Below are positions 37,764-48,296 of a stretch of DNA of 64,000 nucleotides, piece after piece (the first letter of the stretch is position 1; each line of letters begins with the position of its first letter). The notes beneath the pieces were generated by a model. The model had not been told where the DNA came from. It worked only from the letters and a program-made list of their open reading frames with translations, and made no database searches. This DNA comes from Devosia submarina (GTDB taxonomy: Bacteria; Pseudomonadota; Alphaproteobacteria; Rhizobiales; Devosiaceae): contig NZ_PYWB01000004.1 of the NCBI RefSeq assembly GCF_003056345.1, forward strand, positions 62,001-126,000, read 5' to 3'. The position numbers and the translations under genes were made by a program.

Positions 37764-38396
37764 ATGACCGGACGGCAAGTCTTTCCCCCGCTCACCCTGC
37801 GTGCCGAAGGCCTGTCCTGCGGGCGCGGGGGCATGGCGCTGAGCCAAGACCTTGTGTTCAGCGTCCCATCGGGCCAATGCCTCTTGCTGCGAGGCGCCAA
37901 TGGCGCAGGAAAATCCACGCTGCTGCTGACGCTGGCGAGAATTATCCGGCCATTAAGCGGCTCCTTCGGAATTGATGGGGCGGATGAGGATATGCCGCTG
38001 ATCCATTATTGCGGCCATCGCAATGCGATAAAGCCCCGCCTGTCGGTATGCGAGAATCTCGATTTCTGGCGCACAATGAACGGGGCAAATGGTGTTTCGA
38101 GCCAAGCCGCCCTGGCTCGTGTTGGCCTGGGGCACTTAGGCGATCTGGATGCAGGGTTTCTCTCGGCTGGCCAGACGCGCCGGCTGGCGCTTGCCCGCCT
38201 TCTGGTGAGCCTGCGCCCGCTTTGGCTACTGGATGAGCCGACCGCTGCGCTGGATGTGGATGGCCACGCGCTTGTTGGGCAGCTGATCGACACGCATCTT
38301 GCCATGGGCGGCATGGTTGTTGCCGCGACCCATGACCCGATCAGCCTATCCAAGGCCGAACAGGTGCAGACCCTGCAGCTTGGGGCAGTCTCGTGA
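37764..38396 (+). CDS. ccmA: cytochrome c maturation ABC transporter ATP-binding protein CcmA
   Basis: ATPase of the CcmAB complex that releases haem-loaded CcmE in cytochrome c maturation. The 210-residue product has Walker A GANGAGKST, signature LSAGQTRRLALAR, Walker B LWLLDEPTAALD and the switch histidine in AATHDP. The ATG at 37764 follows GAAGGGG; an ATG at 37719 is an alternative. It opens a ccmA-ccmB-ccmC-ccmD-ccmG operon. ccmE, ccmF and ccmH are not in the window. Confidence 0.94.
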   Translation: MTGRQVFPPLTLRAEGLSCGRGGMALSQDLVFSVPSGQCLLLRGANGAGKSTLLLTLARIIRPLSGSFGIDGADEDMPLIHYCGHRNAIKPRLSVCENLDFWRTMNGANGVSSQAALARVGLGHLGDLDAGFLSAGQTRRLALARLLVSLRPLWLLDEPTAALDVDGHALVGQLIDTHLAMGGMVVAATHDPISLSKAEQVQTLQLGAVS

Positions 38397-39046
38397 ACGC
38401 CTTTGTGCGGATGCTTACGCATGAATTGCGCCTCGCGCTACGTGGGGGCGGGGATGTTTTGACGCTGGTGCTGTTTTTCGTGATCGTGGGTGCCATTGTG
38501 CCCTTCGCAATCGGGCCCGATCAGGCACTATTGGCGCGGATCGCGCCGGGCATTGTCTGGATCGCGGCCTTTCTCGCCATGCTGCTAGGGCTCGAGCGGC
38601 TGTTTCGGCCCGATTATGAGGACGGATCGCTGATCCTGCTGCGCCATGCCGCCCTGCCGTTCAGCCTTACCGTAGCGGCAAAGATTGCAGCCCATTGGCT
38701 GGTGTCTGCCCTGCCCCTGATCATCGCCTCTCCTATTCTAGCCATGCTGCTGGCGATGGACGGCGAGGCCTTTTGGCGCTCGATCCTTTCGCTTCTGCTG
38801 GGCACGCCAGCGCTGGCGGCCTTTGGCGCCGTTGGCGCGGCCGTAACGGTGTCGATCCGGCGGGGAGGGTTGATCGCGCCGATTTTGATTGCGCCCCTGT
38901 CCATTCCGGTGCTGATCTTTGGCGTGGGCGCCATTACGGGCCAGCAGGCACAGGCCGCCATGCTGTTTCTTGCGGCATTGAGCCTCATGGCCCTGGCTTT
39001 GGCTCCCTTTGCCGCCGCGCTTGCGATAAGTTCGGCTGAAGATTAA
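38393..39046 (+). CDS. ccmB: haem exporter membrane protein CcmB
   Basis: A 217-residue inner-membrane partner of CcmA with six hydrophobic segments. The N-terminal amphipathic HELRLALRGGGDVL and the central LERLFRPDYEDGSL are CcmB landmarks. The GTG start overlaps the ccmA stop (GTGA). Confidence 0.94.
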   Translation: MNAFVRMLTHELRLALRGGGDVLTLVLFFVIVGAIVPFAIGPDQALLARIAPGIVWIAAFLAMLLGLERLFRPDYEDGSLILLRHAALPFSLTVAAKIAAHWLVSALPLIIASPILAMLLAMDGEAFWRSILSLLLGTPALAAFGAVGAAVTVSIRRGGLIAPILIAPLSIPVLIFGVGAITGQQAQAAMLFLAALSLMALALAPFAAALAISSAED

Positions 39047-39059
39047 GGCCCTAGCACTC

Positions 39060-39821
39060 ATGAGCATTGATACTGCGCCAAAGCAAAGCTGGTGGAACCG
39101 GATCGCCCATCCTGGGCAGTTTGTCCGCTGGACCCAGCCCCTGCTGTGGCCACTGACCGCCATCACTGTCGCACTGTTTCTGGTGGGGCTGTGGTTTGCC
39201 CTGTTCAACTCGCCCCAGGATTACCAGATGGGCGACACGGTGCGCATCATGTATGTCCATGTGCCCAATGCCTGGCTGTCGCAGTTCGTGTACGGCACCA
39301 TGGCCGTGTCGGCACTGGGCACGCTTGTCTGGCGCCATCCCATGGCCGATGTGTCCATGAAGGCGGCAGCCCCGCTTGGCGCCCTTTTCACCGCGCTGGC
39401 CCTGTTTACCGGCGCCCTTTGGGGACGGCCGACTTGGGGCACGTTCTGGGAATGGGACGGGCGCATGACGTCTACCCTGGTGCTGCTCTTCATTTATCTC
39501 GGCATCATTGCCCTTTGGCGCGCCTTTGATGATCAATTGCGCGCTGCGCGCATCGTCGCGGTGTTCACCCTGGTTGGGGCGATCAATATTCCTATCATCA
39601 AGTTCTCGGTTGATTGGTGGTCAACGCTGCATCAACCCGCCAGCGTGTTCCGTGCCGATGGCCCGCGTATGCCCCCGTCGATCCTGACGCCGCTGATGGT
39701 CATGTTTGCAGCGTTTACATTTTTGTTTGTTGTTTTGCAGCTCAAGGCCATGCATACCGAAATCAAGCGGCGGCGCATTGCCACCTTGCAGCGCCGTGTT
39801 GCGCAGGGACAGCCGGCATGA
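39060..39821 (+). CDS. ccmC: haem handling protein CcmC
   Basis: CcmC delivers haem to CcmE. The 253-residue product has six hydrophobic segments and the periplasmic tryptophan-rich haem motif WGRPTWGTFWEWDGRMTS (about 121-138). Haem-ligand histidines are in VHVPNAW and WWSTLHQPASV. It starts 14 bases after ccmB and overlaps ccmD by four bases. Confidence 0.96.
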   Translation: MSIDTAPKQSWWNRIAHPGQFVRWTQPLLWPLTAITVALFLVGLWFALFNSPQDYQMGDTVRIMYVHVPNAWLSQFVYGTMAVSALGTLVWRHPMADVSMKAAAPLGALFTALALFTGALWGRPTWGTFWEWDGRMTSTLVLLFIYLGIIALWRAFDDQLRAARIVAVFTLVGAINIPIIKFSVDWWSTLHQPASVFRADGPRMPPSILTPLMVMFAAFTFLFVVLQLKAMHTEIKRRRIATLQRRVAQGQPA

Positions 39822-39970
39822 TCGATCTTGGACCCCATGCCGCCTTCATCGTCTGGGCTTATCTTGGCGTGCTGCTGGCTATTTTCGGGCTCATCGGCTG
39901 GATCCTGTATGATGGCCGCCGAACAGCTCGGAAGCTGGCAGCGCTTGAAGCGCAACGGCCGGCACGCTGA
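39818..39970 (+). CDS. ccmD: haem exporter small subunit CcmD
   Basis: A 50-residue peptide with one transmembrane helix (FIVWAYLGVLLAIFGLIGW) and a basic C-terminal tail (DGRRTARKLAAL), the CcmD layout. It overlaps ccmC (ATGA) and shares one base with the ccmG start. Confidence 0.92.
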   Translation: MIDLGPHAAFIVWAYLGVLLAIFGLIGWILYDGRRTARKLAALEAQRPAR

Positions 39971-40503
39971 TGCGCTACCTTCTTTTCGGGTTGCCGCTGA
40001 TCGCCCTCCTGGCCCTTGTGGCTGTGTTTGCCTTTTCGATCGACCGCAATCCAAGCCTTGTGCGCTCGGTGCTGATCGACAAGCCGGCGCCGGCTACCGC
40101 CCTGCTCGAGATTCCCGAGCTTGGTGTGCCGGGCTTTGACGGCGCGGCGCTCCAGGGCGAGGTGACGGTAGTCAATGTATTTGCCAGCTGGTGCGTCCCC
40201 TGCCGTGACGAGCATCCGCTTTTGGTGGACCTCAAGCAAAGCACGGGCGTGCGGCTGTTCGGCATCAACCAGGCCGATGCCCCAGAAAACGCGCGCGCCT
40301 TTCTGGCGGAGCTGGGCAATCCCTATGATGCGGTGGGCGCCGATCGTGACCGGCGGGTGTCGATCGACTGGGGGGTTTATGGGGTCCCCGAAACGTTCGT
40401 CGTGGATGCCCAAGGGGTAATCACCTTCAAGCATGTGGGACCGCTGACCCCGGAGGCGATGGAGGGGGAGTTGTTGCCGGCGATCGAAAGGGCGCGGGGC
40501 TGA
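39970..40503 (+). CDS. ccmG: thiol:disulphide oxidoreductase CcmG/DsbE
   Basis: CcmG keeps apocytochrome c haem-binding cysteines reduced in the periplasm. The 177-residue product has an N-terminal anchor helix (about 3-23), the thioredoxin active site ASWCVPCRDEHP (about 74-85), the acidic INQADAPENAR region, and the cis-proline loop YGVPETFVVD. Last gene of the ccmABCDG run. Confidence 0.95.
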   Translation: MRYLLFGLPLIALLALVAVFAFSIDRNPSLVRSVLIDKPAPATALLEIPELGVPGFDGAALQGEVTVVNVFASWCVPCRDEHPLLVDLKQSTGVRLFGINQADAPENARAFLAELGNPYDAVGADRDRRVSIDWGVYGVPETFVVDAQGVITFKHVGPLTPEAMEGELLPAIERARG

Positions 40504-40520
40504 AGCGGCCTGGGTGGCAC

Positions 40521-40725
40521 GCCCTCGTGGTTCGACGGGCTCACCATGAGGGCTACTCGATCTTGCGGGCTAGTTCAGGACTCAATCCATCCGCAGCCCG
40601 CTTCCCGGACCTGATCGGTGGAACATTGGATAAAGAGACGGCACGAGGCTGACATCAGCCCTCATGGTGAGCCTGTCGAACCACGAGGGCGTGGCGAGAT
40701 GGCGGCACGACCTCAGGATGAGGTC
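40521..40725. repeat. cluster of REP-like palindromes
   Basis: Three palindromes lie between ccmG and the DUF1674 gene: GCCCTCGTGGT/ACCATGAGGGC (40521-40553), its inverted copy GCCCTCATGGT/ACCACGAGGGC (40658-40690), and GACCTC/GAGGTC (40709-40725). The opposed orientation of the first two resembles a BIME. Confidence 0.85.
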
Positions 40726-40735
40726 TACTCGCTCC

Positions 40736-40963
40736 CTAGAAATCGCTCGTCAGCCCCTTGATCTCCCAATCGCCATAGCGAACGGGCTCGAGACCGCCTC
40801 GTCCACCTTCTTCCCTGGGTGCGGAGGCGGTTTTGCCGTCGATCTCGCGACGGCGCGCTTCGGCTTCAGCGAGGGCGCGCCGGGCTGCTTCGCTCAGGGG
40901 CGGACGGGGCTGTTCAATATCCGGTTCATCGCTCACGGGATCGCTCCACATTGGTTCACTCAT
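40736..40963 (-). CDS. DUF1674/SDHAF4-type small protein
   Basis: A 75-residue protein whose C-terminus [17 protein letters not shown] is the DUF1674 hallmark, shared with the mitochondrial succinate dehydrogenase assembly factor SDHAF4. By homology it may help mature the SdhA flavoprotein; the sdh genes are not in the window. The N-terminus is acidic and Pro-rich and probably disordered. Divergent from htpX. Confidence 0.9.
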   Translation of the reverse strand: MSEPMWSDPVSDEPDIEQPRPPLSEAARRALAEAEARRREIDGKTASAPREEGGRGGLEPVRYGDWEIKGLTSDF

Positions 40964-40968
40964 GCCGC

Positions 40969-40999
40969 TTGCATGGAACCCTTGGGATCACAACATAAT
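40969..40999 (+). promoter_or_regulatory. candidate htpX promoter
   Basis: CATAAT (40994) is a good -10 match, with TTGCAT (40969) upstream at a rather long 19-base spacing. It lies 31 bases before the htpX ATG. Confidence 0.3.
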
Positions 41000-41030
41000 T
41001 GCTCAGGAGCGCGAACCCAAGGACCCAACC

Positions 41031-42014
41031 ATGTTCAATGCCCTTCGCACCACTGTTCTGCTGGCAGCGCTGACGGCGCTGTTCATGGTGGTTGGCTATT
41101 TCATCGGCGGCACGTCCGGCATGATGCTGGCGTTTGGCTTTGCCCTGCTCACCAACCTCTTCAGCTACTGGAACTCCGACAAGCTGGTGCTGCGCATGCA
41201 GAACGCCGTGCCGGTGGAGCGATCCAGGGTGCCCGAGCTTTACGAGATGGTTGATATTCTCTCGCGCAAGGCGGGGATTCCGACCCCAGCCGTTTACGTG
41301 ATCCAGTCCGACCAGCCCAATGCCTTTGCCACGGGCCGCAATCCGCAGAACGCGGCGGTGGCTGTGTCCACGGGCCTCCTGCGCTATCTCGATACGCGCG
41401 AGGTCGCGGCTGTGGTGGCCCACGAGCTGGCTCATATCCGCTCGCGTGACACGCTGATCATGACCATTACCGCGACCTTTGCGGGTGCAATTTCGGCGCT
41501 GGCGCAGTTTGGCCTGTTTTTTGGCGGTGGCAATAATCGCGACAATCCGCTGGGTGGCATCGGTGCGCTTCTGATGGTGTTCCTGGCGCCCGTTGCGGCC
41601 ATGGTGGTGCAGATGGCAGTGAGCCGCACGCGCGAATACGAGGCCGACAAGGATGGCGCCGAAATTTCCGGCGATCCGCTGGCACTGGCCTCGGCACTGC
41701 AGAAGATTGCCCAGCTCGCGGGCCGGGAGGTCAATATCGCCGCCGAGCGCAACCCGGCCATGGCGCATATGTACATCATCAATCCCCTGTCCGGTCAGCG
41801 GATGGACAACCTCTTTTCGACCCACCCAGACACGGGCAATCGCATCATGGCGCTGCGCCAGCTTGCAGCATCGATGCAGGTGAACGATAAGGGCGCACGG
41901 CCTCGGCCCCGCCCTGCCCCCGCCACAAGCGGTCGGAACAATGGCGGCGGCTGGCGCGTGCCGACCGTCGGACGAGCCGACGAGGACGGCGGACAACGCG
42001 GTCCCTGGGGATAA
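41031..42014 (+). CDS. htpX: membrane zinc metalloprotease HtpX
   Basis: A 327-residue M48-family quality-control protease of the inner membrane. It has two N-terminal helices, zinc site HELAH (about 129-133) with the third ligand in REYEADKDG, two more hydrophobic segments (about 145-165 and 178-198), and a C-terminal [10 protein letters not shown]. The tail after about residue 290 is Pro/Arg/Gly-rich. The rsmB start is 8 bases downstream. Confidence 0.95.
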   Translation: MFNALRTTVLLAALTALFMVVGYFIGGTSGMMLAFGFALLTNLFSYWNSDKLVLRMQNAVPVERSRVPELYEMVDILSRKAGIPTPAVYVIQSDQPNAFATGRNPQNAAVAVSTGLLRYLDTREVAAVVAHELAHIRSRDTLIMTITATFAGAISALAQFGLFFGGGNNRDNPLGGIGALLMVFLAPVAAMVVQMAVSRTREYEADKDGAEISGDPLALASALQKIAQLAGREVNIAAERNPAMAHMYIINPLSGQRMDNLFSTHPDTGNRIMALRQLAASMQVNDKGARPRPRPAPATSGRNNGGGWRVPTVGRADEDGGQRGPWG

Positions 42015-42022
42015 AAACAAGA

Positions 42023-43321
42023 TTGGCGCATAAACCTGATCCGGCGGGGCTCAAGCTCCGCCTTGTTGCTGCACAGCGGCTCCGCTCCGTTTTGGCGGGC
42101 GAAAACTTCTCGCCCCTGACAACGAGCGATTTGCCCGACGGGCGCGACCGTGCCCTGGCCAACCGGCTGATCACCACGGCGCTGCGGCGGCAGGGGCAGC
42201 TCAACTTCATTATCCACGCGCTGCTCGATAAGGGCATGCCGGGCAAATCAGGCACGTTTGAAGCCGTGCTTCGGCTGTCGCTCGCGCAGCTGGTGTTTCT
42301 GCCTGATCTGGGCGCGCACTCGGCGCTGTTCCTTGCGGTGGAAGCGGTCAAGCGCGATCCCAAAGCGCGCCATTTGAGCGGACTGATGAACGCCGTCTTG
42401 CGCAATGCACAGGCCAATTCGGCCAAGTTCGGCATGTTGAGCGATGACCTGCTGATCCCCGATACCTTTGGCGACACTTGGCTTGAGGCTTATGGCGAAG
42501 AAGCCATTGGCGGTTTTTCCACGGCTCTGCTCCAGGGTGCGCCGCTCGATCTGACGCTCAAGGATGATGATTCGGAGCTGATCGATCAGCTCGGTGCCGA
42601 AAGGGTCATGGCTGATACAGTGCGCATCGACCAGCGCGATCGGCCGGTGGAAGCCTTGCCGGGTTACAGCGAAGGGCGCTGGTGGGTGCAGGATGCGGCG
42701 TCAGCCATTCCCGCGCGGCTCATAGGGCTTGAAAGCGGCAAGCGCGTGCTGGATTTGTGTGCCGCGCCTGGTGGCAAGACGGCGCAGCTGATCAAGGCGG
42801 GGCATCTTGTGACGGCGCTGGACAGCGATCCCAAGCGCGTTGAACGCCTCAAAGGTAATTTGGAGCGGCTCAACTATTCCGCAGAAATCATCATCGGCGA
42901 TGCCGGGACCTTTGCTCCCAATTCGCTCTATGATGGCGTGCTGCTGGACGCGCCGTGTTCGGCAACGGGCACCTTCCGCCGCCACCCCGAAGTGATCTGG
43001 CACCGCTCGGTGGGCGATGTGGCGGGTCGGGTGCGCCTGCAGCGGGCGCTGCTTACCAATGCTTATCGCTGCCTGGAGCCGGGAGGCGTCTTGATCTATT
43101 GCGTCTGCTCGCTTGAGCCGGCAGAGGGTGAAGAGCAGGTGCAATGGGCGCTGGAAAGCTTGCCGGGGCTTGGGCTCTGGCCTGTTGCGCCCGCCGAATT
43201 GCCGGGGATGGAGCAAGCGGTTTCAGCTCAAGGGCTGGTGCGCACCCACCCAGCCATGATGCCAGGCGGGCGCGAGGGCGGCATGGACGGCTTTTTCGTC
43301 GCGCGGTTCCGGCGCCAATAG
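42023..43321 (+). CDS. rsmB: 16S rRNA m5C967 methyltransferase RsmB family
   Basis: A 432-residue SAM-dependent RNA methyltransferase. It has an N-terminal NusB-like helical domain (about 5-140), SAM motif VLDLCAAPGGKTAQL (about 250-264), and catalytic cysteine regions LDAPCSATG and YCVCSLEPAEGE. The start is the TTG at 42023, just after htpX; no better start exists before the NusB-like domain. Confidence 0.92.
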   Translation: MAHKPDPAGLKLRLVAAQRLRSVLAGENFSPLTTSDLPDGRDRALANRLITTALRRQGQLNFIIHALLDKGMPGKSGTFEAVLRLSLAQLVFLPDLGAHSALFLAVEAVKRDPKARHLSGLMNAVLRNAQANSAKFGMLSDDLLIPDTFGDTWLEAYGEEAIGGFSTALLQGAPLDLTLKDDDSELIDQLGAERVMADTVRIDQRDRPVEALPGYSEGRWWVQDAASAIPARLIGLESGKRVLDLCAAPGGKTAQLIKAGHLVTALDSDPKRVERLKGNLERLNYSAEIIIGDAGTFAPNSLYDGVLLDAPCSATGTFRRHPEVIWHRSVGDVAGRVRLQRALLTNAYRCLEPGGVLIYCVCSLEPAEGEEQVQWALESLPGLGLWPVAPAELPGMEQAVSAQGLVRTHPAMMPGGREGGMDGFFVARFRRQ

Positions 43322-43495
43322 GGATTGATGCGAATGGGTGGAAATCGCTTTTTCACCGAGAGCTTTGGGACGGTCCAGACTAAAGTGCCGATTCGGCGCC
43401 TTTCGGGAGAAGGCGGGCCAGCAAAGGTATGTGGCGTTGAAAAGCAAGCAATCAGGAACGCACGCCCGTCTTGGACGCGCGGCAAGGCTGGCGCC

Positions 43496-45091
43496 ATGTT
43501 GAACCGCATCAGCCACGGCGTACGCCGCACCGGCAGCCGGCTGGCCGATGGGCTTATCACCCTGCCGATCGCGCGTTGGACCTGGCGGAGCCTTGCCGAC
43601 GACGCTTTTGCCGGGGAGCTCGCCGATTTTCGACCCGCTGACCGCGATGCCGTGCGCGACATGATGTCGGGCCGCTATCTGCTGGCGAGCAAGCTGGTGG
43701 AGACCGGTGGCACCTCGCCCTTTGCCGTCGAGATCGAGCATCTGGACTGGTGGCACAATCTTCATAGCTTTTCCTGGCTGCGCCATTTCCGCGATGTGAC
43801 GGATATGGGCGAGCGGCGCTTTGCCCGCACGCTGGTGCTCGATTGGATCGGCCGCGACGGAAAATGGCGCAAGGATAGCTGGACGGTTCAGCTGACGGCG
43901 CAGCGCGTGCTCAATTGGCTGCGCCATCTGCCGCTCCTTTTGGAAGGCGCAACGCCCGAACAAGCCAAGACCATCCAGCGGGTGATCGGCACGCAGGTGC
44001 AAAGCCTCAAGCTCCGCGGCCTGCTGGCCAGCGAGCCGGCCGATAGCTTGTTTGCCGCAATCGCCGTTCTGGCGGCGGAATATTTCGAGCAAGGCGAGAA
44101 AAGCGACCTACCGGGCAAGGTCGAGCAGCTCAATCGGCTGCTGGCCAACCAACTCGACGAGAATGGGCTGCACCTGTCTCGCAACAGCAAGCTGCAGTTG
44201 CAGCTGCTGGTGGAACTGGTGAGCGTGCGACGCGTGGCGGGGTCCATCAAGTCGGAGGCGGCCAACGAGCTGGGCGCGCAGATCGACCGCATGCATGAAA
44301 GCCTCGATGCGCTGACGCTGTCGAGTGGCGAGCCGGCTTTTTTCAACGGCACCGGCCATTTGCCTCATGACGTGCTGATAGCCATCCAAAGCAATGGACC
44401 CAATCGCAAGCGGCGCTCAAGCCTGCTTGGTGGCTATGGCATCTTACGCAATGGTGACGCAGTGGTGATTGCCGATACCGGCCTGCTACCGCCGGCCGGC
44501 CTCGATGGCGAACGCCACGCCAGTGCCCTCGCGATCGAATTTTCCCATGGCAGCGAGCTTATCTTTGGCTCTTGCGGGCCGGCTCCGTCCGATCTACCGG
44601 CAAGCAAGGCCTTGTTTCGGCAGGGGATTGCTCATTCGGGGCCGACCATCAACGATGAAGACCTGCCCGGAACGGGTAATCCGCAGGTGCAGCTCGATGC
44701 GGGCGATCATCTGATCAGCATGACCAGCGCGGGCTATGGCAAGCGATTTGGGGTTGAGCTCGAGCGCCGCGTGACTCTTCTGTCAGGGGGCACAACTTTG
44801 GTGGGGCAGGACCGGATGATGGGCAAGGGGACGCCCTCGGGCGTTCTGGCGGCACGCTTCCATCTGGCGCCCGGCGTCCTGGTGCGCCGCAACAACAACG
44901 AGGATATGGTGCGCCTTGTCCTGCCAAATGGGCAGGTCTGGAGCTTTTTATGGGAAGGCGCCGAGTGCCACGAGGAAGAAAGCGTGCGGCAATCGGCCTA
45001 TCTCGGCTTTCACAAAACGCGCCAATTGGTTCTGGAAACCGAAGTCGCAGCTGACCGCGAAATCGCCTGGATTTTTACCCTGGAACAGTGA
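43496..45091 (+). CDS. heparinase II/III family protein
   Basis: A 531-residue protein with an alpha-toroid N-terminal region (about 60-330; FEIEHLDWWHNLHSF-like segment, LRHFRDVTDMGERRFART) and a C-terminal heparinase II/III beta-sandwich (about 335-530; LVLETEVAADREIAWIF at the end). No signal peptide is evident, which is usual for the alphaproteobacterial homologues found between rsmB and purH. The substrate is unknown. The ATG at 43496 is chosen; the frame extends 57 codons further without recognisable homology. Confidence 0.82.
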   Translation: MLNRISHGVRRTGSRLADGLITLPIARWTWRSLADDAFAGELADFRPADRDAVRDMMSGRYLLASKLVETGGTSPFAVEIEHLDWWHNLHSFSWLRHFRDVTDMGERRFARTLVLDWIGRDGKWRKDSWTVQLTAQRVLNWLRHLPLLLEGATPEQAKTIQRVIGTQVQSLKLRGLLASEPADSLFAAIAVLAAEYFEQGEKSDLPGKVEQLNRLLANQLDENGLHLSRNSKLQLQLLVELVSVRRVAGSIKSEAANELGAQIDRMHESLDALTLSSGEPAFFNGTGHLPHDVLIAIQSNGPNRKRRSSLLGGYGILRNGDAVVIADTGLLPPAGLDGERHASALAIEFSHGSELIFGSCGPAPSDLPASKALFRQGIAHSGPTINDEDLPGTGNPQVQLDAGDHLISMTSAGYGKRFGVELERRVTLLSGGTTLVGQDRMMGKGTPSGVLAARFHLAPGVLVRRNNNEDMVRLVLPNGQVWSFLWEGAECHEEESVRQSAYLGFHKTRQLVLETEVAADREIAWIFTLEQ

Positions 45092-45198
45092 TCGGGGCGC
45101 CTCGGCCCTTGCCATGAGGTTACGAGACGGCAAGTGCATTGGCGTTTGGGTGAGTTCATGGTAGCGAGCCCGAACATTCACCAGGCGGGACATATCCA

Positions 45199-46782
45199 AT
45201 GAGCAAGACGGTCAAGGTCGGGCGCGCACTGCTTTCCGTATTCGATAAAACGGGCATGGCCGAATTCGCCAAAGGCCTTTCCCAAGCAGGCGTTGAACTT
45301 GTTTCGACTGGCGGCACGCACAAGCTGATCAAGGATTCCGGACTCGTTGTGCGCGAAATTGCAGACCTCACCGGTTTTCCCGAGATGATGGATGGCCGGG
45401 TCAAGACCTTGCACCCCAAGGTGCATGGGGGCTTGCTGGCAGTCCGCGACAAGCCAGAACATGCCGCGTCCATGGACGAGCACGAGATCGGCGCCATCGA
45501 TCTGGTCGCGGTGAACCTCTACCCGTTCGAGAAAACCGTCGCCTCGGGCGCTTCATACGACGAAATCATCGAGAACATCGATATTGGCGGCCCCGCCATG
45601 GTGCGCTCGGCGGCCAAGAACCACGCCTATGTGACCGTTGTGGTGGACCCGGCTGACTATCCCGCAATCTTGGACGCCATCAAGGCCGGCGGCATACCCT
45701 TTGAGCTGCGCCAGCGCCTTGCGGCAAAGGCCTATGCCCGCACGGCCGCCTATGACAGTGCCATTTCAAGCTGGTTTGCCCGGGAGATCGATTTTGCCGA
45801 TGTAAGCTATCGCAGCTTTGCCGGCACGCTGAGCGAAGTGATGCGCTATGGCGAGAATCCGCACCAATGGGCGGCCTTCTACAAGACCGGGGAAGATCGT
45901 CCCGGCGTCGCCACCGCCCAGCAGGTGCAGGGCAAGACACTCAGCTACAACAACATCAACGACACCGACGCGGCATTTGAATTGGTGTCAGAGTTCGACC
46001 CGAGCGAGACCGCTGCTGTCGCTATCATCAAGCATGCCAATCCCTGCGGCGTTGCTGTGGCCGGCGATCTCAAGACAGCCTATCTCAAGGCGCTGCGCAC
46101 CGACCCTGTGTCCGCCTTTGGCGGGATCGTCGCGACCAATCGCGAGATCGATGCCGAGACGGCGATCGAGATCGTCAGGGTCTTTACCGAAGTGATCGTG
46201 GCCCCTTCCGCAACGCCCGAAGCGCAGGAGATCATCGCCGCCAAGAAGAATCTGCGCTTGCTGCTGACGGGCGGGCTGGCCGATCCCAAGGCTGAAGGCC
46301 TGCTGGTCAAATCCGTGGCCGGGGGCCTCTTGGTGCAAGGCCGGGACAATCGCAATGTCGACGATTGCGAGCTCAAGGTCGTAACCAAGCGCCAGCCGAC
46401 CGAGCAGGAGTTGTCCGATCTCAAACTCGCGGCGAAGGTGGCCAAGCACGTCAAGTCAAACGCCATTATCTACGTCAAGGATAGCGCAACAGCCGGCATC
46501 GGCGCCGGGCAGATGAGCCGGGTGGATTCGGCGCGCGTTGCCCATCGCAAGTCGATCGACGCGGCAGAGGCGGCAGGGTTGGCAGAGGCGCTGACGCAAG
46601 GTTCGGTGGTGGCTTCGGACGCGTTCTTCCCCTTTGCCGACGGCCTGGAAGCCCTTGTTGCAGCAGGTGCAACGGCGGTGATTCAACCGGGCGGCTCAAT
46701 GCGCGACGACGAAGTCATCGCCGCTGCTGATGCAGCAGGCATTGCCATGGTCATGACAGGCATGCGGCACTTCCGCCACTAA
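45199..46782 (+). CDS. purH: bifunctional AICAR transformylase/IMP cyclohydrolase
   Basis: PurH carries out the last two steps of IMP synthesis. The 527-residue product has the cyclohydrolase domain (about 1-200; [38 protein letters not shown]) and the transformylase domain (about 205-527; [23 protein letters not shown], and the C-terminal DAFFPFADG and [11 protein letters not shown]). Confidence 0.97.
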   Translation: MSKTVKVGRALLSVFDKTGMAEFAKGLSQAGVELVSTGGTHKLIKDSGLVVREIADLTGFPEMMDGRVKTLHPKVHGGLLAVRDKPEHAASMDEHEIGAIDLVAVNLYPFEKTVASGASYDEIIENIDIGGPAMVRSAAKNHAYVTVVVDPADYPAILDAIKAGGIPFELRQRLAAKAYARTAAYDSAISSWFAREIDFADVSYRSFAGTLSEVMRYGENPHQWAAFYKTGEDRPGVATAQQVQGKTLSYNNINDTDAAFELVSEFDPSETAAVAIIKHANPCGVAVAGDLKTAYLKALRTDPVSAFGGIVATNREIDAETAIEIVRVFTEVIVAPSATPEAQEIIAAKKNLRLLLTGGLADPKAEGLLVKSVAGGLLVQGRDNRNVDDCELKVVTKRQPTEQELSDLKLAAKVAKHVKSNAIIYVKDSATAGIGAGQMSRVDSARVAHRKSIDAAEAAGLAEALTQGSVVASDAFFPFADGLEALVAAGATAVIQPGGSMRDDEVIAAADAAGIAMVMTGMRHFRH

Positions 46783-46804
46783 GGCATCGGGGTCGAGTTC
46801 AATG

Positions 46805-46857
46805 CCGTACCCGTGAGTACGGTTTGACTTGACCCCCTGCCCTCTTGCGGCTTAGAA
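46805..46857 (+). promoter_or_regulatory. candidate leuC promoter with adjoining palindrome
   Basis: TTGACC (46829) and TTAGAA (46852) have a 17-base spacer and lie 33 bases before the leuC ATG. A 6-bp inverted repeat CCGTAC/GTACGG (46805-46822) directly precedes the -35. It could be an operator or a weak purH terminator (TTT follows). Confidence 0.5.
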
Positions 46858-46889
46858 CGGCTCCAAACTCCAGCCGCCGGAACATAGAC

Positions 46890-48296
46890 ATGACCAAGGC
46901 CCGCACGCTTTACGACAAGATCTGGGACGACCATCTGGTTCAGAACAATGAGGACGGCACGTCGCTCATTTATATCGACCGGCACCTCGTGCACGAAGTG
47001 ACGAGCCCCCAGGCTTTTGAAGGCTTGCGCATGAACAACCGCAAGGTGCGCCACCCCGAGCGCACCCTGGCTGTTGTCGATCACAACGTGCCCACCACTG
47101 ACCGGTCCTTGCCGAATCCCGATCCTGAAAGCGCGATCCAGATCGCCGCTCTGGCCGAGAACACCAAGGATTTCGGCGTCGAATATTTCGATCCCTTCGA
47201 CAAGCGCCAGGGCATTGTTCATATCGTGGGCCCCGAACAAGGCTTCACTCTGCCGGGCATGACCATCGTGTGTGGCGACAGTCATACCTCGACTCATGGT
47301 GCTTTTGGCGCTCTGGCGCACGGCATCGGCACGTCGGAAGTGGAACATGTGCTGGCGACGCAAACGCTGATCCAGCAAAAGGCCAAGAACATGCTGGTGC
47401 GTGTGGATGGCCAGCTGCCGCCCCATGTCACCGCCAAGGACATCATCCTCGCCATCATCGGCGAAATCGGCACGGCTGGTGGCAATGGCCACGTGATCGA
47501 ATTTGCCGGCGAGGCGATCCGCTCGCTCTCCATGGAAGGCCGCATGACGGTCTGCAACATGACCATCGAGGGCGGTGCCCGCGCTGGCCTGATTGCACCC
47601 GATGAGAAAACCTTTGCCTATGTGAAGGACCGCCCGCGCGCGCCCAAGGGCGAAGCCTTCGACATGGCGGTGGATTATTGGAAGACGCTTTATTCCGACG
47701 AAGGCGCACATTTCGACAAGGTAGTGGTGCTCGACGCTGCGAACCTGCCGCCAATCGTGTCCTGGGGCTCCTCGCCCGAAGACGTGATCTCGGTGACCGG
47801 CGAAGTGCCAAACCCGGACGACATCCCTGATGAAACCAAGCGTGCCTCCAAATGGCGAGCGCTTGACTATATGGGGCTCAAGCCCGGCACCAAGATCACC
47901 GATATCTCGGTTGAGCGGGTGTTTATCGGCTCCTGCACCAATGGCCGCATCGAGGATCTGCGCGCTGCTGCTGCCGTGATCGGTGGCCGCAAGGTTGCCG
48001 CAGGCGTTAACGCCATGGTCGTGCCAGGGTCGGGCCTGGTCAAGGATCAGGCCGAGGCCGAAGGTCTGCACAAGATCTTCCTTGATGCAGGCTTTGAATG
48101 GCGTGAGCCGGGTTGCTCCATGTGCCTTGCCATGAACCCGGATAAGCTCAAGCCACAGGAACGCTGCGCTTCAACCTCGAACCGCAATTTTGAGGGCCGC
48201 CAAGGCTTCAAGGGGCGCACTCATCTGGTCTCGCCCGCCATGGCTGCAGCTGCGGCTATTGCCGGCCACTTCGTCGACATTCGCGAGTGGCAGTGA
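46890..48296 (+). CDS. leuC: 3-isopropylmalate dehydratase large subunit
   Basis: Isomerises 2- and 3-isopropylmalate in leucine synthesis with LeuD, which is not in the window. The 468-residue product has the three cluster cysteines in [10 protein letters not shown] and [10 protein letters not shown]. The ATG at 46890 gives the family N-terminus [15 protein letters not shown]. Confidence 0.97.
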   Translation: MTKARTLYDKIWDDHLVQNNEDGTSLIYIDRHLVHEVTSPQAFEGLRMNNRKVRHPERTLAVVDHNVPTTDRSLPNPDPESAIQIAALAENTKDFGVEYFDPFDKRQGIVHIVGPEQGFTLPGMTIVCGDSHTSTHGAFGALAHGIGTSEVEHVLATQTLIQQKAKNMLVRVDGQLPPHVTAKDIILAIIGEIGTAGGNGHVIEFAGEAIRSLSMEGRMTVCNMTIEGGARAGLIAPDEKTFAYVKDRPRAPKGEAFDMAVDYWKTLYSDEGAHFDKVVVLDAANLPPIVSWGSSPEDVISVTGEVPNPDDIPDETKRASKWRALDYMGLKPGTKITDISVERVFIGSCTNGRIEDLRAAAAVIGGRKVAAGVNAMVVPGSGLVKDQAEAEGLHKIFLDAGFEWREPGCSMCLAMNPDKLKPQERCASTSNRNFEGRQGFKGRTHLVSPAMAAAAAIAGHFVDIREWQ

